The notes beneath the pieces are model-generated. The model made no database searches, had not been told where the DNA came from, and saw only the letters and a program-made list of their open reading frames with translations. This document shows positions 15,292 to 24,771 of a stretch of 64,000 bases of DNA, in pieces. The stretch is from contig NZ_MUIZ01000002.1 in assembly GCF_002154895.1 (NCBI RefSeq), forward strand, positions 1-64,000, given 5' to 3'. The stretch's first letter is position 1. Each line of letters begins with the position of its first letter. Source of the stretch: Lactococcus petauri. Its GTDB lineage: Bacteria; Bacillota; Bacilli; Lactobacillales; Streptococcaceae. The position numbers and the translations under genes were made by a program.

Positions 15292-17652
15292 ATGAAAATA
15301 TCAATTATTGGTTTAAACATTTTTGGAATTGGCGGAACTTCAAGAAGTAATCTTAATACTATTTATGAGTTTTCCAAAGATAGCAATAATGAAATAACTT
15401 ATTATAATTTTGCGGATTTTAGCAAAGTAGATGTTTTAGCACTTATGCAGCGAGAAGTATTTATGAGAGATATTAAATATCAACATTTAAATGATATTTT
15501 TAAAATCTCTTATGATGAAAGTGATACAAGCTTATATATTATTACAAGAGAAAGCTTTTTTGGTTTAGGAAAATTTCTGAGAGCTAAAAGACCGAATGCA
15601 AAAATTCTTGGAGAAATTCATGCACCATTAGCGTATCTAGATGATGCTTTGGGAGTTGATTTACCCTATTTTTCAGCTATAAGAGTTGCTACTGAGAGTA
15701 TAAAACATGATTTTATTAAGCAATTTGGATATGATAACGTTTTTGTCCAAAGAGTAAGTCTTGCGCATATATCACGTGTAAACGCGTTTGAAAATTCCTT
15801 AACGACTAACTTTGTAGTTTTGTCACGTTTTTTTGAAAAACAGAAAGATGTTGCTTATTCGTTAAAATTGATGGATTACTTAATTAATTATTTAGGGTGT
15901 AAGGAAATAAAATTTTACATAAAGGGGGACGGACCTGCCCAGCTACTATATGAAAATCTTATCCAATATTATAATTTAAAAGAGCATGTTTTTGTTAATT
16001 TTGAATTACCAGAAAACTATATTTATTTATCAACTGCCAGACTAGAAACTCTGGGATATTCAATAGTAGAGGCGATAAGTGAATACAAACTGGCTTGTGT
16101 TTATGAAGGAGATGATAAAGTTAACTTGGAAAACTTCGAGGAAGTCAGCTCTATTTCATGGTTGAATAAAGACTTGAGTCATGATGCAAATGTTCTACTT
16201 CAAGTTATGCAAAAAACTTTGACCAAGCAAGAAATAAAAAGTGATGTTGAAACTATATTAAAACCATCGAAGGATTACTGCCAAAATATTTTGTATCAGG
16301 TTAGTAAGTTCTCAAAGAGGACCTCACAAGCAAGTAATGAAGTTAAGCTTTCAAATAAAGAAATCAGTGATATTATCAAGAAGCTTTCTACGAATACAAT
16401 AGAAGCGGATGATATTTTATCAAATTTAAGAAGTTACTATTTAAAAATCAAACACTATCCTATTGTTGGTCCCATTTTAAAAAATAAAAATATCAGAAGA
16501 CAGATAAAGAAGGCTATTTTAGCTGTAGGAAGCAGTACGCAGCCCAAATTGGAAGTTAAAGATGATTATTTTTTCATTGAGTCATTTCACGGTAAAAATT
16601 TCTCAGGAGATCCTAAGCACTTGGCACTAGCAATTTCGGAAAAGTATCCAGAAGCTAAAATTTTTGTAAGCTCCACTAATCAACTTGTTGATATAGCAAT
16701 CAGAAGCTATGGATTTGAAGCGGTACGACTTGGTACTAAGGCTTATCTCAAAGCTTTCACGCAGAGTAAATATGTTTTTCATAGTGCCAATACCTTAGAT
16801 AAGGCTGGAAAAAACAAGGGACAAATCTTTATCCAAACTTGGCATGGTTTCCCAATTAAAAAAATGGTTTCCGACTTAGAAAACATGGAACAGAGAGAAC
16901 AAGAACTTAATGCTTTTATTCCGAGGATGAAAAAATGGGATTACCTCATAACATCGTCTGATTATCATACTCAACTCTTAAATTCAGCCTTTCTTCTTAA
17001 TAAAAACTCAAAATTAAAGGTTTTATCATTGGGAGCACCGAAAAATGGCTATTTGATAAAAAATAAGGAGAACCAAAATGAGTTGAAAAAAGTGCACTTA
17101 AAATATTTTAATCGCCCCTTGATTGAAGGAAAAAAATATATTCTGTTTTGTCCGACATGGAGAAAGAATGAACGAAGTGAGGTAACTTCCATTGATTTAA
17201 AAGAAGTCATTAACCAACTCCCAGAAAACTACGAAATTATTGTTAAACTTCATCCACATGAAGCACAATTAAGGAGAGCATATTCAAATCTAGATGCACG
17301 TATCCACTGTTTCTATAATGAACTTGTTGACATTCAGGAATTATACTTACTAAGTGATATTTTAATATCAGATTACTCATCAGCGGTATTTGATTATGCC
17401 CATCTACAAAAGAAAATTATTCTTTTACAAGAAGATGTTGAAGAATATACACATCAGATAGGAATGTATTTTGATTCTGAATCACTTCTGAAATTGAAGG
17501 GGAAGAATTACACAACTGAGGAACTGGTTGAAAATATTCTGTCATCTGGTGAAAAGGAAAAATATGAGTATAATTCGCTTATTATTAAAGAGCTGTTGAA
17601 TAAAGATAGTATGCACTCAGCCAATGATATTTTAAAACAGATAGGACTATGA
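15292..17652 (+). CDS. Bifunctional glycosyltransferase / CDP-glycerol glycerophosphotransferase (TagF-like)
   Basis: A 786-residue protein with two parts. Residues 1-330 look like a GT-B glycosyltransferase (IGGTSRSNLN near the start, STARLETLGYSIVEAISE as the donor-site region). Residues about 420-786 match CDP-glycerol:polyol glycerophosphotransferases: QTWHGFPIKKM, LFCPTWRK, IVKLHPHE and LISDYSSAVFDYA. Such enzymes polymerise or prime poly(glycerol phosphate) chains on the inner face of the membrane. It follows tagG by about 100 bases and is visibly AT-richer than the tagD-side genes, as are the next two genes, suggesting a variable cassette. Which sugar the first half transfers is unknown. 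Confidence 0.85.
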   Translation: MKISIIGLNIFGIGGTSRSNLNTIYEFSKDSNNEITYYNFADFSKVDVLALMQREVFMRDIKYQHLNDIFKISYDESDTSLYIITRESFFGLGKFLRAKRPNAKILGEIHAPLAYLDDALGVDLPYFSAIRVATESIKHDFIKQFGYDNVFVQRVSLAHISRVNAFENSLTTNFVVLSRFFEKQKDVAYSLKLMDYLINYLGCKEIKFYIKGDGPAQLLYENLIQYYNLKEHVFVNFELPENYIYLSTARLETLGYSIVEAISEYKLACVYEGDDKVNLENFEEVSSISWLNKDLSHDANVLLQVMQKTLTKQEIKSDVETILKPSKDYCQNILYQVSKFSKRTSQASNEVKLSNKEISDIIKKLSTNTIEADDILSNLRSYYLKIKHYPIVGPILKNKNIRRQIKKAILAVGSSTQPKLEVKDDYFFIESFHGKNFSGDPKHLALAISEKYPEAKIFVSSTNQLVDIAIRSYGFEAVRLGTKAYLKAFTQSKYVFHSANTLDKAGKNKGQIFIQTWHGFPIKKMVSDLENMEQREQELNAFIPRMKKWDYLITSSDYHTQLLNSAFLLNKNSKLKVLSLGAPKNGYLIKNKENQNELKKVHLKYFNRPLIEGKKYILFCPTWRKNERSEVTSIDLKEVINQLPENYEIIVKLHPHEAQLRRAYSNLDARIHCFYNELVDIQELYLLSDILISDYSSAVFDYAHLQKKIILLQEDVEEYTHQIGMYFDSESLLKLKGKNYTTEELVENILSSGEKEKYEYNSLIIKELLNKDSMHSANDILKQIGL

Positions 17653-17655
17653 TTA

Positions 17656-18672
17656 ATGAAAAATGAAGAAAAAATTTTAAGAGTAACATATAAAAAGAAA
17701 ATTCGAGATTATAACTACGAACGCATTATTGTTGATTTGAAAAATTCAAAAAATATTATTGCCTTGAGTAAAGAAAACGAGATTTTTTATAATCTCTACA
17801 AGGACTTGCTGACCAATGATTTTATGTTTTATTTTCATCAAGGAACAAAATCTTACTTTATTAAGCGTAAGTTAATTGCGCAAATTTGGAAACGTAAAGA
17901 TTTAATTTCATTTGGTGATTTGTTTTATACCGTTGAAGAACCGCCTCAAAAAAGAAAAAATTTAGTGGCTCCTTTACGCTTAGTCGTTGTTTTTTCGGGA
18001 AATGATGTTAAAAATTATTATAATCCTAACATTGGAGTACGTTGCTTTACCAAAAATTATCCAACACTTCAAAATGTTGTTTTAAAAAACACGATAGTTA
18101 TGAGAATCATGGATTTAAATCTTTCTCATGGTAGTCATTATATCAACACGGACAATTATCCTCATTTTGAAGATGATGTTCAAGGTGCCATCAGAGCTGT
18201 CATTGAACGCTATGATATCAATAAAGAAGATGTTGTCCTTTATGGTGCAAACAAAGGCGGGACAGGGGCGTTCTATCATTCGATGTTAGGTGATTATAAG
18301 TCTTTAAGTATCGAACCCATTATCTCTATATTAGATCGAAAAAGTTTATTACAAGATAATTATTTTTTAAAGGGGTTAAGAAAAGACTCACTTCTGAGTG
18401 ATTTACTTGAACTAGATAAACAAGAATTCCGGTATAAAAAGATGGTGATTGGTAGCCCGGTTATTCCGTTTAATTACGATATGTATGGGCAGTTGAAAAA
18501 TGAGAACATCAATATCATTGACGTGTTGGATAATGCAATAGATGAAGAAGGAGAGGTTTATCCTGAAACTATTGCGGAACAAACAACATTTATTAATAAT
18601 TTATTGCTTGAAAGTAACGAGTATAAAAGGAAAGTCCAAGAGTTAAAAGGGCTTAGTGAAATCTTGAAATAA
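17656..18672 (+). CDS. XcbB/CpsF-like capsular polysaccharide biosynthesis protein
   Basis: A 338-residue protein starting 3 bases after the previous stop. The middle carries the features of the XcbB/CpsF family: FSGNDVKNYYNP, GSHYINTDNYPHFEDDVQG, and a nucleophile-elbow-like YGANKGGTGAFYHS. The family lies in meningococcal and streptococcal capsule loci; the fold is alpha/beta-hydrolase-like and the biochemical role is not settled. Here it sits between a TagF-like enzyme and a GT8 gene, pointing to decoration or assembly of a glycerol-phosphate polymer. It overlaps the next gene by one base. Confidence 0.75.
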   Translation: MKNEEKILRVTYKKKIRDYNYERIIVDLKNSKNIIALSKENEIFYNLYKDLLTNDFMFYFHQGTKSYFIKRKLIAQIWKRKDLISFGDLFYTVEEPPQKRKNLVAPLRLVVVFSGNDVKNYYNPNIGVRCFTKNYPTLQNVVLKNTIVMRIMDLNLSHGSHYINTDNYPHFEDDVQGAIRAVIERYDINKEDVVLYGANKGGTGAFYHSMLGDYKSLSIEPIISILDRKSLLQDNYFLKGLRKDSLLSDLLELDKQEFRYKKMVIGSPVIPFNYDMYGQLKNENINIIDVLDNAIDEEGEVYPETIAEQTTFINNLLLESNEYKRKVQELKGLSEILK

Positions 18673-19897
18673 TGCAAGTGAATCGGAATGTTAAGGAATT
18701 AGGAGAAACATTAGTGAATAATATAAATGTAATGACAGCTTGTGACGAGGGATATGCAAAATATATATTTCCACAATTAGTTAGCCTATCTAAAATAAAG
18801 ACAAATCATAAAATAAATTTTTTTCTACTTTATAATAGGGTTTCAACTGAAGTGATTGATAAATTAGTAGAATTTAGCAAGACGCTTTCTGGTTTAGAAT
18901 TTTATCCATGTTTCGTTGATAAAAATATTGAAGAATATACCTTGCTAGCTTCATCAGCTGGTGGGGGGGGACTGGGCAAAAGTATTTTCCTTATGAAGTT
19001 TATTTTCCATTAGACTGCCATAATTATCTTCCTAACTGGGTGGATAGGATTTTATACATTCATGCTGCAGATATTATTTTTGTTGAAGATTTTTCAGAAT
19101 ATTATTTTTCTGACTTTAATGATAAAGCTATCACTGCCGAAATAACGGCTAGGAATTTCATCAAACAAATAGACAATGGTAAACCCCTCTTATATTCTAT
19201 TGACGAACACCTAGAATTTTTGAAAAAGAATAGTCTTTTACAATATTTCAATTCTGGAACTTTTATGATTAATGTTGATAAATTTAGGAAGCAGAAGAGA
19301 ACACTTGATTTCTATTTAGATATGAGAAAGTTGATAATTGAAAATCGTCCTAAGGTTTCAAATGGTATGTATTATGATGGAGATCAAGCCTTTTTCTCAT
19401 TTGCGTTTTTAGGAGACGTCAACTCTTTTCGTGGGGTCTCTGACGATGAAATTAATATGAGAGTATATAACTATAGCCCTTTCGTTAAGCAGTTGAGGCA
19501 CGTATTCAAGAGAACAGAGCAATCAGAACACAGGATAATTCATTTTGATGGAAGATTTAAACCATGGTCGATTGAGCCTAATTTTTTTGAGAAGGGCAAT
19601 ATTCCAGGAAATGTGAACGAGATGAATTTTTTGAAGAGACTTCACTCTTTTACGCCTGTTGCTTTTAAAGACTATTATGCTTTATATTGGAAATTTGCGG
19701 AAGAAACTCCTTTTTTTAATGAAATGTTAAAAGACTCTAAGCTCTTATCAAGCAATATAAAAAGAACTTATTTAGTAGCAGTTAGCTCTGACATAAGGCA
19801 TAGAGCAAAGGTCGTAAAATTGACAGAAGAGTTAAATCAAGTCAAAGGAGAGCTGAGACAAATTTTAGACAGACTAGTGAATATAGAATTGAATTAA
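18672..19897 (+). pseudogene. Family 8 glycosyltransferase, off-frame at an 8-G tract (possible phase-variable gene)
   Basis: Two frames make one protein. The first (from 18672) begins like a GT8 enzyme: NNINVMTACDEGYAKYIFPQ, KINFFLLYNRVS. It runs into a run of eight G at 18963-18970 and stops at 19013. The other frame continues from the same tract as TGQKYFPYEVYFPL, LPNWVDRILYIHAADIIF and so on to 19897. IHAAD stands where the usual DxD motif (LDAD) is expected. Nine or six G would restore a protein of about 408 residues. GT8 enzymes transfer glucose or galactose from UDP-sugars, probably onto the teichoic-type polymer of this cluster. A homopolymer sequencing error could also explain the break. 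Confidence 0.8.
18963..18970 (+). repeat. Poly-G tract (G8) inside a glycosyltransferase gene
   Basis: Eight consecutive G in a strongly AT-rich gene, exactly at the point where the reading frame changes. This is the classic arrangement of a slipped-strand phase-variation tract. Confidence 0.85.
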
Positions 19898-19939
19898 TGA
19901 ATCAAAAAATTAAGTAATGAATAGCAGAGAAAATAGTAA

Positions 19940-20374
19940 ATGAACAAAGAAAAACGCATCCTCGTCGCAGGCACCTTCGACATCCTCCATGAAAGTCATG
20001 TGGACATGTTGCGCAATGCCAAGAATCTTGGCGATAAACTGATCGTCATGCTTTCGACAGACGAATTTAATGCCCAAAAAGGGAAGAAAGCTTATCAGGA
20101 ATATGCGACACGCAAGTATATTTTGGAGTCTGTTCGCTATGTGGATCTTGTGGTTCCGGAACAGTCTTGGGAGGATAAGGTTCTCTATATTGACATGTTT
20201 GAGGTGGCTATTTTTGCCATGGGCGATGATTGGCAAGGGAAGTTTGACTTCTTGAAAGAACAGTTTCCTGAGCTGAAAATCATGTACTTTCCACGTGGCA
20301 AAACTTCCTCTTCAAGTATTAAGCAGGATTTAGGGAAGATGTACATTTCCAATATGGATAGTGGAAGTAAATGA
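19940..20374 (+). CDS. tagD: Glycerol-3-phosphate cytidylyltransferase
   Basis: A 144-residue enzyme that makes CDP-glycerol from CTP and glycerol-3-phosphate, the donor for the glycerophosphotransferases around it. The nucleotidyltransferase start GTFDILHESHVDML is present with an HxSH form of the HxGH motif, and the C-terminal FPRGKTSSSSIK replaces the usual RTEGISTT loop. Strand and helix spacing fit TagD. It starts 42 bases after the broken GT8 gene and overlaps the next gene by 4 bases (ATGA). GC content is higher here than in the three preceding genes. Confidence 0.9.
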   Translation: MNKEKRILVAGTFDILHESHVDMLRNAKNLGDKLIVMLSTDEFNAQKGKKAYQEYATRKYILESVRYVDLVVPEQSWEDKVLYIDMFEVAIFAMGDDWQGKFDFLKEQFPELKIMYFPRGKTSSSSIKQDLGKMYISNMDSGSK

Positions 20375-20793
20375 AGGACATCAAAGACCTACTTTCAAAA
20401 TTCAAACTGGCAGCTCAGCCTGTAAAATTTTTGCGATTATTACAGGAAATGGAGCAACTCTTCAAAGCACAACCTCACAACTATCCTAAAGATAAGAAGT
20501 CGCAGAAGCTCTATCTCAAGGTTGAGGATGATATTTACTTTTTTCAGAGAAAAAGATTTGTTCAGGTAGAGTTTTTACCTCAAAAGGCAAATCTGATAAA
20601 GGTCAGTCAGGGATCACTGGCTCATGTGGCACATATTTTAGGAAAACCTGATGCGGATATCAATGTCTTGCTCAAAACGCTTCGTCAGGTTGATGATATT
20701 TCGGTCTTTCAGGAGATCATGACGGAGCTTTCGGGAAATTTTTCCAGCAATATCAGTTTGCGGCAGGTACTTAGAAGTTTAAGCAAGAAGTAA
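20371..20793 (+). CDS. Hypothetical protein of the teichoic-acid cluster
   Basis: A 140-residue, probably cytoplasmic protein rich in Lys, Leu and Gln, without signal or membrane segments. I recognise no family. It is translationally coupled on both sides: its ATG overlaps the tagD stop, and its stop overlaps the start of the next glycerophosphotransferase. This suggests a helper for CDP-glycerol use, but nothing in the sequence shows a catalytic motif. Confidence 0.75.
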   Translation: MKDIKDLLSKFKLAAQPVKFLRLLQEMEQLFKAQPHNYPKDKKSQKLYLKVEDDIYFFQRKRFVQVEFLPQKANLIKVSQGSLAHVAHILGKPDADINVLLKTLRQVDDISVFQEIMTELSGNFSSNISLRQVLRSLSKK

Positions 20794-22013
20794 TGAAAAG
20801 TAAAAGGAGCAAGATGACAGCAGTAAGTTTTTTGGGGAATTTAAGACGGTTAATCTTGAAAGCCTTGCTTTCTGTGTTTTTGCGTGTATTGCCTCTTTTT
20901 ATCAAGCGTGAAGCCAAGATGATTCTTTTTGCCAGCTATAACGGTAAATCAACGGGAGACAGTCCAGGGGCTATCTTTGAAGCTCTGCGTGCTGATCCGG
21001 CTTATGCAGACTACCAGCTGGTTTGGGCTTTAAAGAAGCCGCGTCCGGTCGCAGGAGCTGAAGTTGTAAGATTTAACAGCTTGGCTTATTACAAAGCGCT
21101 GACCAAAGCAAAGTACTGGGTCTTTAACGCCAAGATGGCGCCTTATTATTACAAGGCAGAAGATCAGGTTTATTTACAGACTTGGCATGGAACACCGCTG
21201 AAGCGTTTGGCGCATGACATTGAAGATACGGGCAAGCGTTATCGTGCTTACTTGACCCACAAGCAAATGGTGAAATCTTACGCAGAAGACAGTAGACACT
21301 GGGATTGGTTAATTGCTTCATCACCTTTTACTGTCGAGAAATTCGCCAGTGCTTTCCAGTTCCCGCCAGATAAGATGATTCAAATGCCTTATCCGCGGAC
21401 AGATATACTGTATCAACCAAAGCCAGAACAGATAGAACAACTCAGAGCGCACTATCAGCTTCCTTTAGATAAAAAAGTCATCCTTTATGCTCCGACGTGG
21501 CGTGATGATGCATATGGTTTGGATGGATATCATATGCGGCTCCAGCTTGACTTTGCACACTGGAAAGCAGTGCTTGGTGAGCAGTATGTGGTCCTGTTTA
21601 AGCCGCATTATTTGATTTCCAATCACATCAGGATTGACGAGGAGTTAAAGGATTTCATCTATCCATTGCCAGCGACTTTAGATATTCATGAAGCATATCT
21701 TATGGCCGATGTGCTAGTGACGGATTATTCATCGGTTTTCTTTGATTATGCTATCTTGAAGCGTCCGATTTATTTCTATATGTATGATTTGGAGCTTTAC
21801 AGCCAGCATTTGCGCGGATTTTACTTGGATGTACACAAAGATTTACCGAGTGAGCCGATACAAACTGAAAAAGAGTTGCTTGCGGTACTTTTAGAAAACA
21901 ACTTTGATTTTGCCCGTTTAGCGGACTTTAACCAACGTTTTAACCCGTGGGTAAAAGGTTCAAGTAGCCTAAAAATTATCGAAAAAATTTTTATGGAGTG
22001 CAAGGAAAGTTGA
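20793..22013 (+). CDS. CDP-glycerol glycerophosphotransferase family protein
   Basis: A 406-residue TagB/TagF-type enzyme. The N-terminal segment has a membrane-associating helix (LILKALLSVFLRVLPLFI), then the conserved YNGKSTGDSPGAIFEAL, QTWHGTPLKRLAHD, LYAPTWRDD, LFKPHYL and VLVTDYSSVFFDYA. It transfers glycerol-phosphate from CDP-glycerol to a lipid-linked acceptor. Length is nearer the primase (TagB) than the long polymerase TagF. It is coupled to the gene before it (TAATG) and is followed by the LCP ligase. Confidence 0.9.
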   Translation: MKSKRSKMTAVSFLGNLRRLILKALLSVFLRVLPLFIKREAKMILFASYNGKSTGDSPGAIFEALRADPAYADYQLVWALKKPRPVAGAEVVRFNSLAYYKALTKAKYWVFNAKMAPYYYKAEDQVYLQTWHGTPLKRLAHDIEDTGKRYRAYLTHKQMVKSYAEDSRHWDWLIASSPFTVEKFASAFQFPPDKMIQMPYPRTDILYQPKPEQIEQLRAHYQLPLDKKVILYAPTWRDDAYGLDGYHMRLQLDFAHWKAVLGEQYVVLFKPHYLISNHIRIDEELKDFIYPLPATLDIHEAYLMADVLVTDYSSVFFDYAILKRPIYFYMYDLELYSQHLRGFYLDVHKDLPSEPIQTEKELLAVLLENNFDFARLADFNQRFNPWVKGSSSLKIIEKIFMECKES

Positions 22014-22057
22014 TTTTTTCGATCTCACAGGAGCCATAAAAAGAAAGAGGAGAAAAC

Positions 22058-23002
22058 ATGACGATGAACAGAAGCAGGAAAAAGACAAAGAAAAAGCACC
22101 CTGTGAGAAATGCGATTCTTATTATTCTAGGGTTTTTCCTAGTGACAGGAACGGCTCTCGCTGCTGTGTTTTACCAGACGGCCAGAGTAAATGTTGATAA
22201 GACTTATGCACCACTTGAAAGCTCCAAGGATCAAGCCGAAGCAACTCAAGCCATCAGTGAAAGTCGACCGCTGTCCTTTCTTATCATGGGACTTGATTCA
22301 CGTGATGAGGATTTGTCCGGGAGAACAGATAGCTTAATGGTGGTCACGCTGAACCCACAAACTAAGCAAACAACCATGGTTTCCATTCCACGAGATACTT
22401 TTATCGAGGCAGAGGATGGCTCAATTACAGCCGTTAACAAGATTAATGCGGTCTTTGCCCAAGGCGGCGCAGCTGCCTCGATTGCGGCGGTCAATCAATT
22501 GCTTAACATCAATATCGATCACTATGTAACCATGAATTTTAGCGGTATTGAGCAGCTGGTTGATGCGCTTGGAGGCGTCACAGTCAACTCTGACCTTGCT
22601 TTCACTGTAGGCGATATGGAATTTCACGAAGGTGCAAATAACTTGAACGGCAAGCAAGCTCTTGCCTTCACACGTATGCGCCATGATGATGTCAGAGGAA
22701 CTTATGGAAGAGATGAACGTCAACAAAAAGTCATTGCAGCTATTCTCGCAAAAATGAAGTCGCCACAAAGTTTGACAGCATATCAAGGGATTTTTGAGGC
22801 TTTGGGTGGTAATGTCAAGACGGACGTGACCTGGAGTCAGATTCAAAAGATTATACTGAACTACAATCAGGCCTTTGGAAATGTCGTGCATGAGTCTGTG
22901 CAAGGGCAAGGACAAATGCTCAATAACTTAAGTTTCCAAGTTGTGTCAGAAGAAGAACGTACCCGCATTCACGATTTACTTCAAGAGCAGTTAACAAAAT
23001 AA
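22058..23002 (+). CDS. LytR-CpsA-Psr (LCP) family glycopolymer ligase
   Basis: A 314-residue protein with a basic N-terminus, one membrane helix (AILIILGFFLVTGTALAAVF) and an extracellular LCP domain. The conserved marks are LIMGLDSRDED, GRTDSLMVVTLNP, MVSIPRDTF, INAVFAQGG and the Arg-rich FTRMRHDD...GRDERQQKVI. LCP enzymes attach teichoic acids or capsule to peptidoglycan. Being inside the tag cluster fits wall attachment of the polymer made here. The ribosome site AGAGGAG lies before the ATG. Confidence 0.93.
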   Translation: MTMNRSRKKTKKKHPVRNAILIILGFFLVTGTALAAVFYQTARVNVDKTYAPLESSKDQAEATQAISESRPLSFLIMGLDSRDEDLSGRTDSLMVVTLNPQTKQTTMVSIPRDTFIEAEDGSITAVNKINAVFAQGGAAASIAAVNQLLNINIDHYVTMNFSGIEQLVDALGGVTVNSDLAFTVGDMEFHEGANNLNGKQALAFTRMRHDDVRGTYGRDERQQKVIAAILAKMKSPQSLTAYQGIFEALGGNVKTDVTWSQIQKIILNYNQAFGNVVHESVQGQGQMLNNLSFQVVSEEERTRIHDLLQEQLTK

Positions 23003-23047
23003 ATAAGCAGGAATGAAAAGAATTTCTAGAGGAAGGAGAAGCTCTTA

Positions 23048-24163
23048 ATGAAACTTAAATCCATCGTGTTAACCTTCATTTTGGCACTCTTCTACCCCTT
23101 CACTTTTCTCTGTCGTGTCCATCAAAACCGTATCACTTTCATTTCACTTGAGCATGAAAATCTGTCCAAGGATTTCAAAATTTTGCATGATAAGTTAAGC
23201 ACCAAGCAAGAGTACGAGATAAAAACTTTGCTTTTCAAGTTCCAGCCCACTTTTCTAGGACAACTCCAGTATGGACTGGCTTGTATTCAGCAACTTTTCG
23301 TCCTTCAAAGTTCGAAACTGGTGATTATTGACTATAACAACTTTGTCATTTCTAAATTTCCCCATCGTAAAGAAGTCAAAGTTCTAGAGCTTTGGCATGC
23401 CACAGCAGCCCTAAAAAATTTTGGCAACTGTGTCCAACGGGATTATGAAATTAAAAACTATGATTATGCTATTGCTAACTCAGATTTTTATAAAAGAGTG
23501 TATGCACAAGCTTTCAATCTTCCTGAAGAAAACGTCCTTGTTACAGGTATTCCTAACAATGACAAAATCTTCGATGAACATTTTGTCAAGACAACAAAAG
23601 AGCAACTTCTTAAAAAGTATCCTGCTTTAGTAGGAAAAAAAGTCATAACCTATGCCCCAACATTTCGTGGGCGGATCAGTACTTACTTTAAAGAAGTTAA
23701 AATTGATTTAGCTTGTGTACATCAAGCTTTGGGGGAAGACTATATCCTCATCTACAAGGCGCATCCACTGATTTCGGGTTCGGCTTATGAGAATAATCCT
23801 CATGTGCTTTTTATTGAAGAAGAGCCAATCTCCTCGATTTTTTGTGTTACGGATGTTTTAATTACCGATTATTCGGCTATTGCAGTGGATTGGATGGTCT
23901 TTGACAAACCTATCATCGCTTATGTGCCCGACTATAAAAGTTATTCTAAAAAACCAGGTTTGACGATTGATTACTTGCAAGAATTTCCCGGAGAGGTTAC
24001 TTTTAATGAAAGTGAGCTCATCCAAGCGCTCCAAGCAACAGATAGAGCTTCCTACCAAAAAGAAAGAGCCATGTTTTTCCAGAAAACATATAACTATGGC
24101 GATGGCAAAGCAACAGAACGTGTGCTTAAGTTGATTGAAGCAATTATGAACCAGAGCTTGTAG
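23048..24163 (+). CDS. CDP-glycerol glycerophosphotransferase family protein (TagB-like)
   Basis: A 371-residue enzyme with an N-terminal hydrophobic segment (IVLTFILALFYPFTFLCRV) and the same core motifs as its relatives: LELWHATAALKNFG in place of the more usual WHG, TYAPTFRG, IYKAHPL and VLITDYSAIAVDWMVF. The size and position suggest a priming enzyme. It is the third such gene in the cluster, so the polymer may be made in steps by distinct enzymes. A ribosome site (GAGGAAGGAG) precedes the ATG, and a strong terminator follows. Confidence 0.88.
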   Translation: MKLKSIVLTFILALFYPFTFLCRVHQNRITFISLEHENLSKDFKILHDKLSTKQEYEIKTLLFKFQPTFLGQLQYGLACIQQLFVLQSSKLVIIDYNNFVISKFPHRKEVKVLELWHATAALKNFGNCVQRDYEIKNYDYAIANSDFYKRVYAQAFNLPEENVLVTGIPNNDKIFDEHFVKTTKEQLLKKYPALVGKKVITYAPTFRGRISTYFKEVKIDLACVHQALGEDYILIYKAHPLISGSAYENNPHVLFIEEEPISSIFCVTDVLITDYSAIAVDWMVFDKPIIAYVPDYKSYSKKPGLTIDYLQEFPGEVTFNESELIQALQATDRASYQKERAMFFQKTYNYGDGKATERVLKLIEAIMNQSL

Positions 24164-24176
24164 ATAAAATTTACAT

Positions 24177-24216
24177 AAAAAAAGCCATTAGACTAGAGCT
24201 AAATGGCTTTTTTTTA
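24177..24216. terminator. Terminator of the teichoic-acid cluster (bidirectional)
   Basis: aaaaaaagccatt ... aatggcttttttt stem with A/T runs on both sides, lying between convergent genes. Confidence 0.9.
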
Positions 24217-24225
24217 CTTTTACCC

Positions 24226-24771
24226 TTATTTTTGAATGAAGTAATAAGATGTTGCTTCACCTGAAGCGAGGAGAGCATTCGCTTTGTCTTGAAGTTCCTT
24301 GTATGATGTTGAAACTGTTGACTCATGCTTGTTGCCTGCTTTATCTACATAAACCAAGACCCAAGCACGTCCGTTGGGAGTTGTTTCAGAGCTAGATGGT
24401 GTTGCATTAGGGTCAGCCTGAGGAGTATGACCACCTGCACCGTTATTTTCTACTGGATTATTTGAGTTATCGACCCAGCCCTGATCTGAACTTTCTGATG
24501 TTGCAGGCTCAGACGGTTGTTCAGATGTAGCTGGGGCTTCAGAAGTAGCTGTTGTGGAATCTGAAGTTGAACTGGCATCTGAACTCTCAGATGTTGTAGT
24601 TGTTGTTTCTGAACTGCTGGCTTTACTTGTACTTTCACTTGAGCTTTTAACAGAGCTAGAAGGTTCAGAAGATGTGTCTTTCTTTGCGCTAGTTGTATTG
24701 CTGCAAGCTGTCAGTAGCAAGACAGCAGCTAATGAACTAACTAAAAGTAATGATAATTTAAATTTTTTCAT
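24226..24771 (-). CDS. Ser/Thr-rich lipoprotein
   Basis: A 181-residue protein with a lipoprotein signal: MKKF, hydrophobic core, lipobox LTAC with Cys23. About 70 residues of low-complexity Ser/Thr/Glu linker follow, then a small folded C-terminus (GRAWVLVYVDKAGNKHES...ASGEATSYYFIQK). It would sit on the outer face of the membrane. I recognise no family for the C-terminal domain. The gene stands alone, convergent with the tag cluster. A second Ser-rich lipoprotein (51336) shares the layout but not the C-terminal domain. Confidence 0.8.
   Translation of the reverse strand: MKKFKLSLLLVSSLAAVLLLTACSNTTSAKKDTSSEPSSSVKSSSESTSKASSSETTTTTSESSDASSTSDSTTATSEAPATSEQPSEPATSESSDQGWVDNSNNPVENNGAGGHTPQADPNATPSSSETTPNGRAWVLVYVDKAGNKHESTVSTSYKELQDKANALLASGEATSYYFIQK

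Noticed and set aside
22421-22915. 164-residue - strand frame inside the LCP gene
   Set aside because: Antisense of a clear LCP domain; no ribosome site or promoter.
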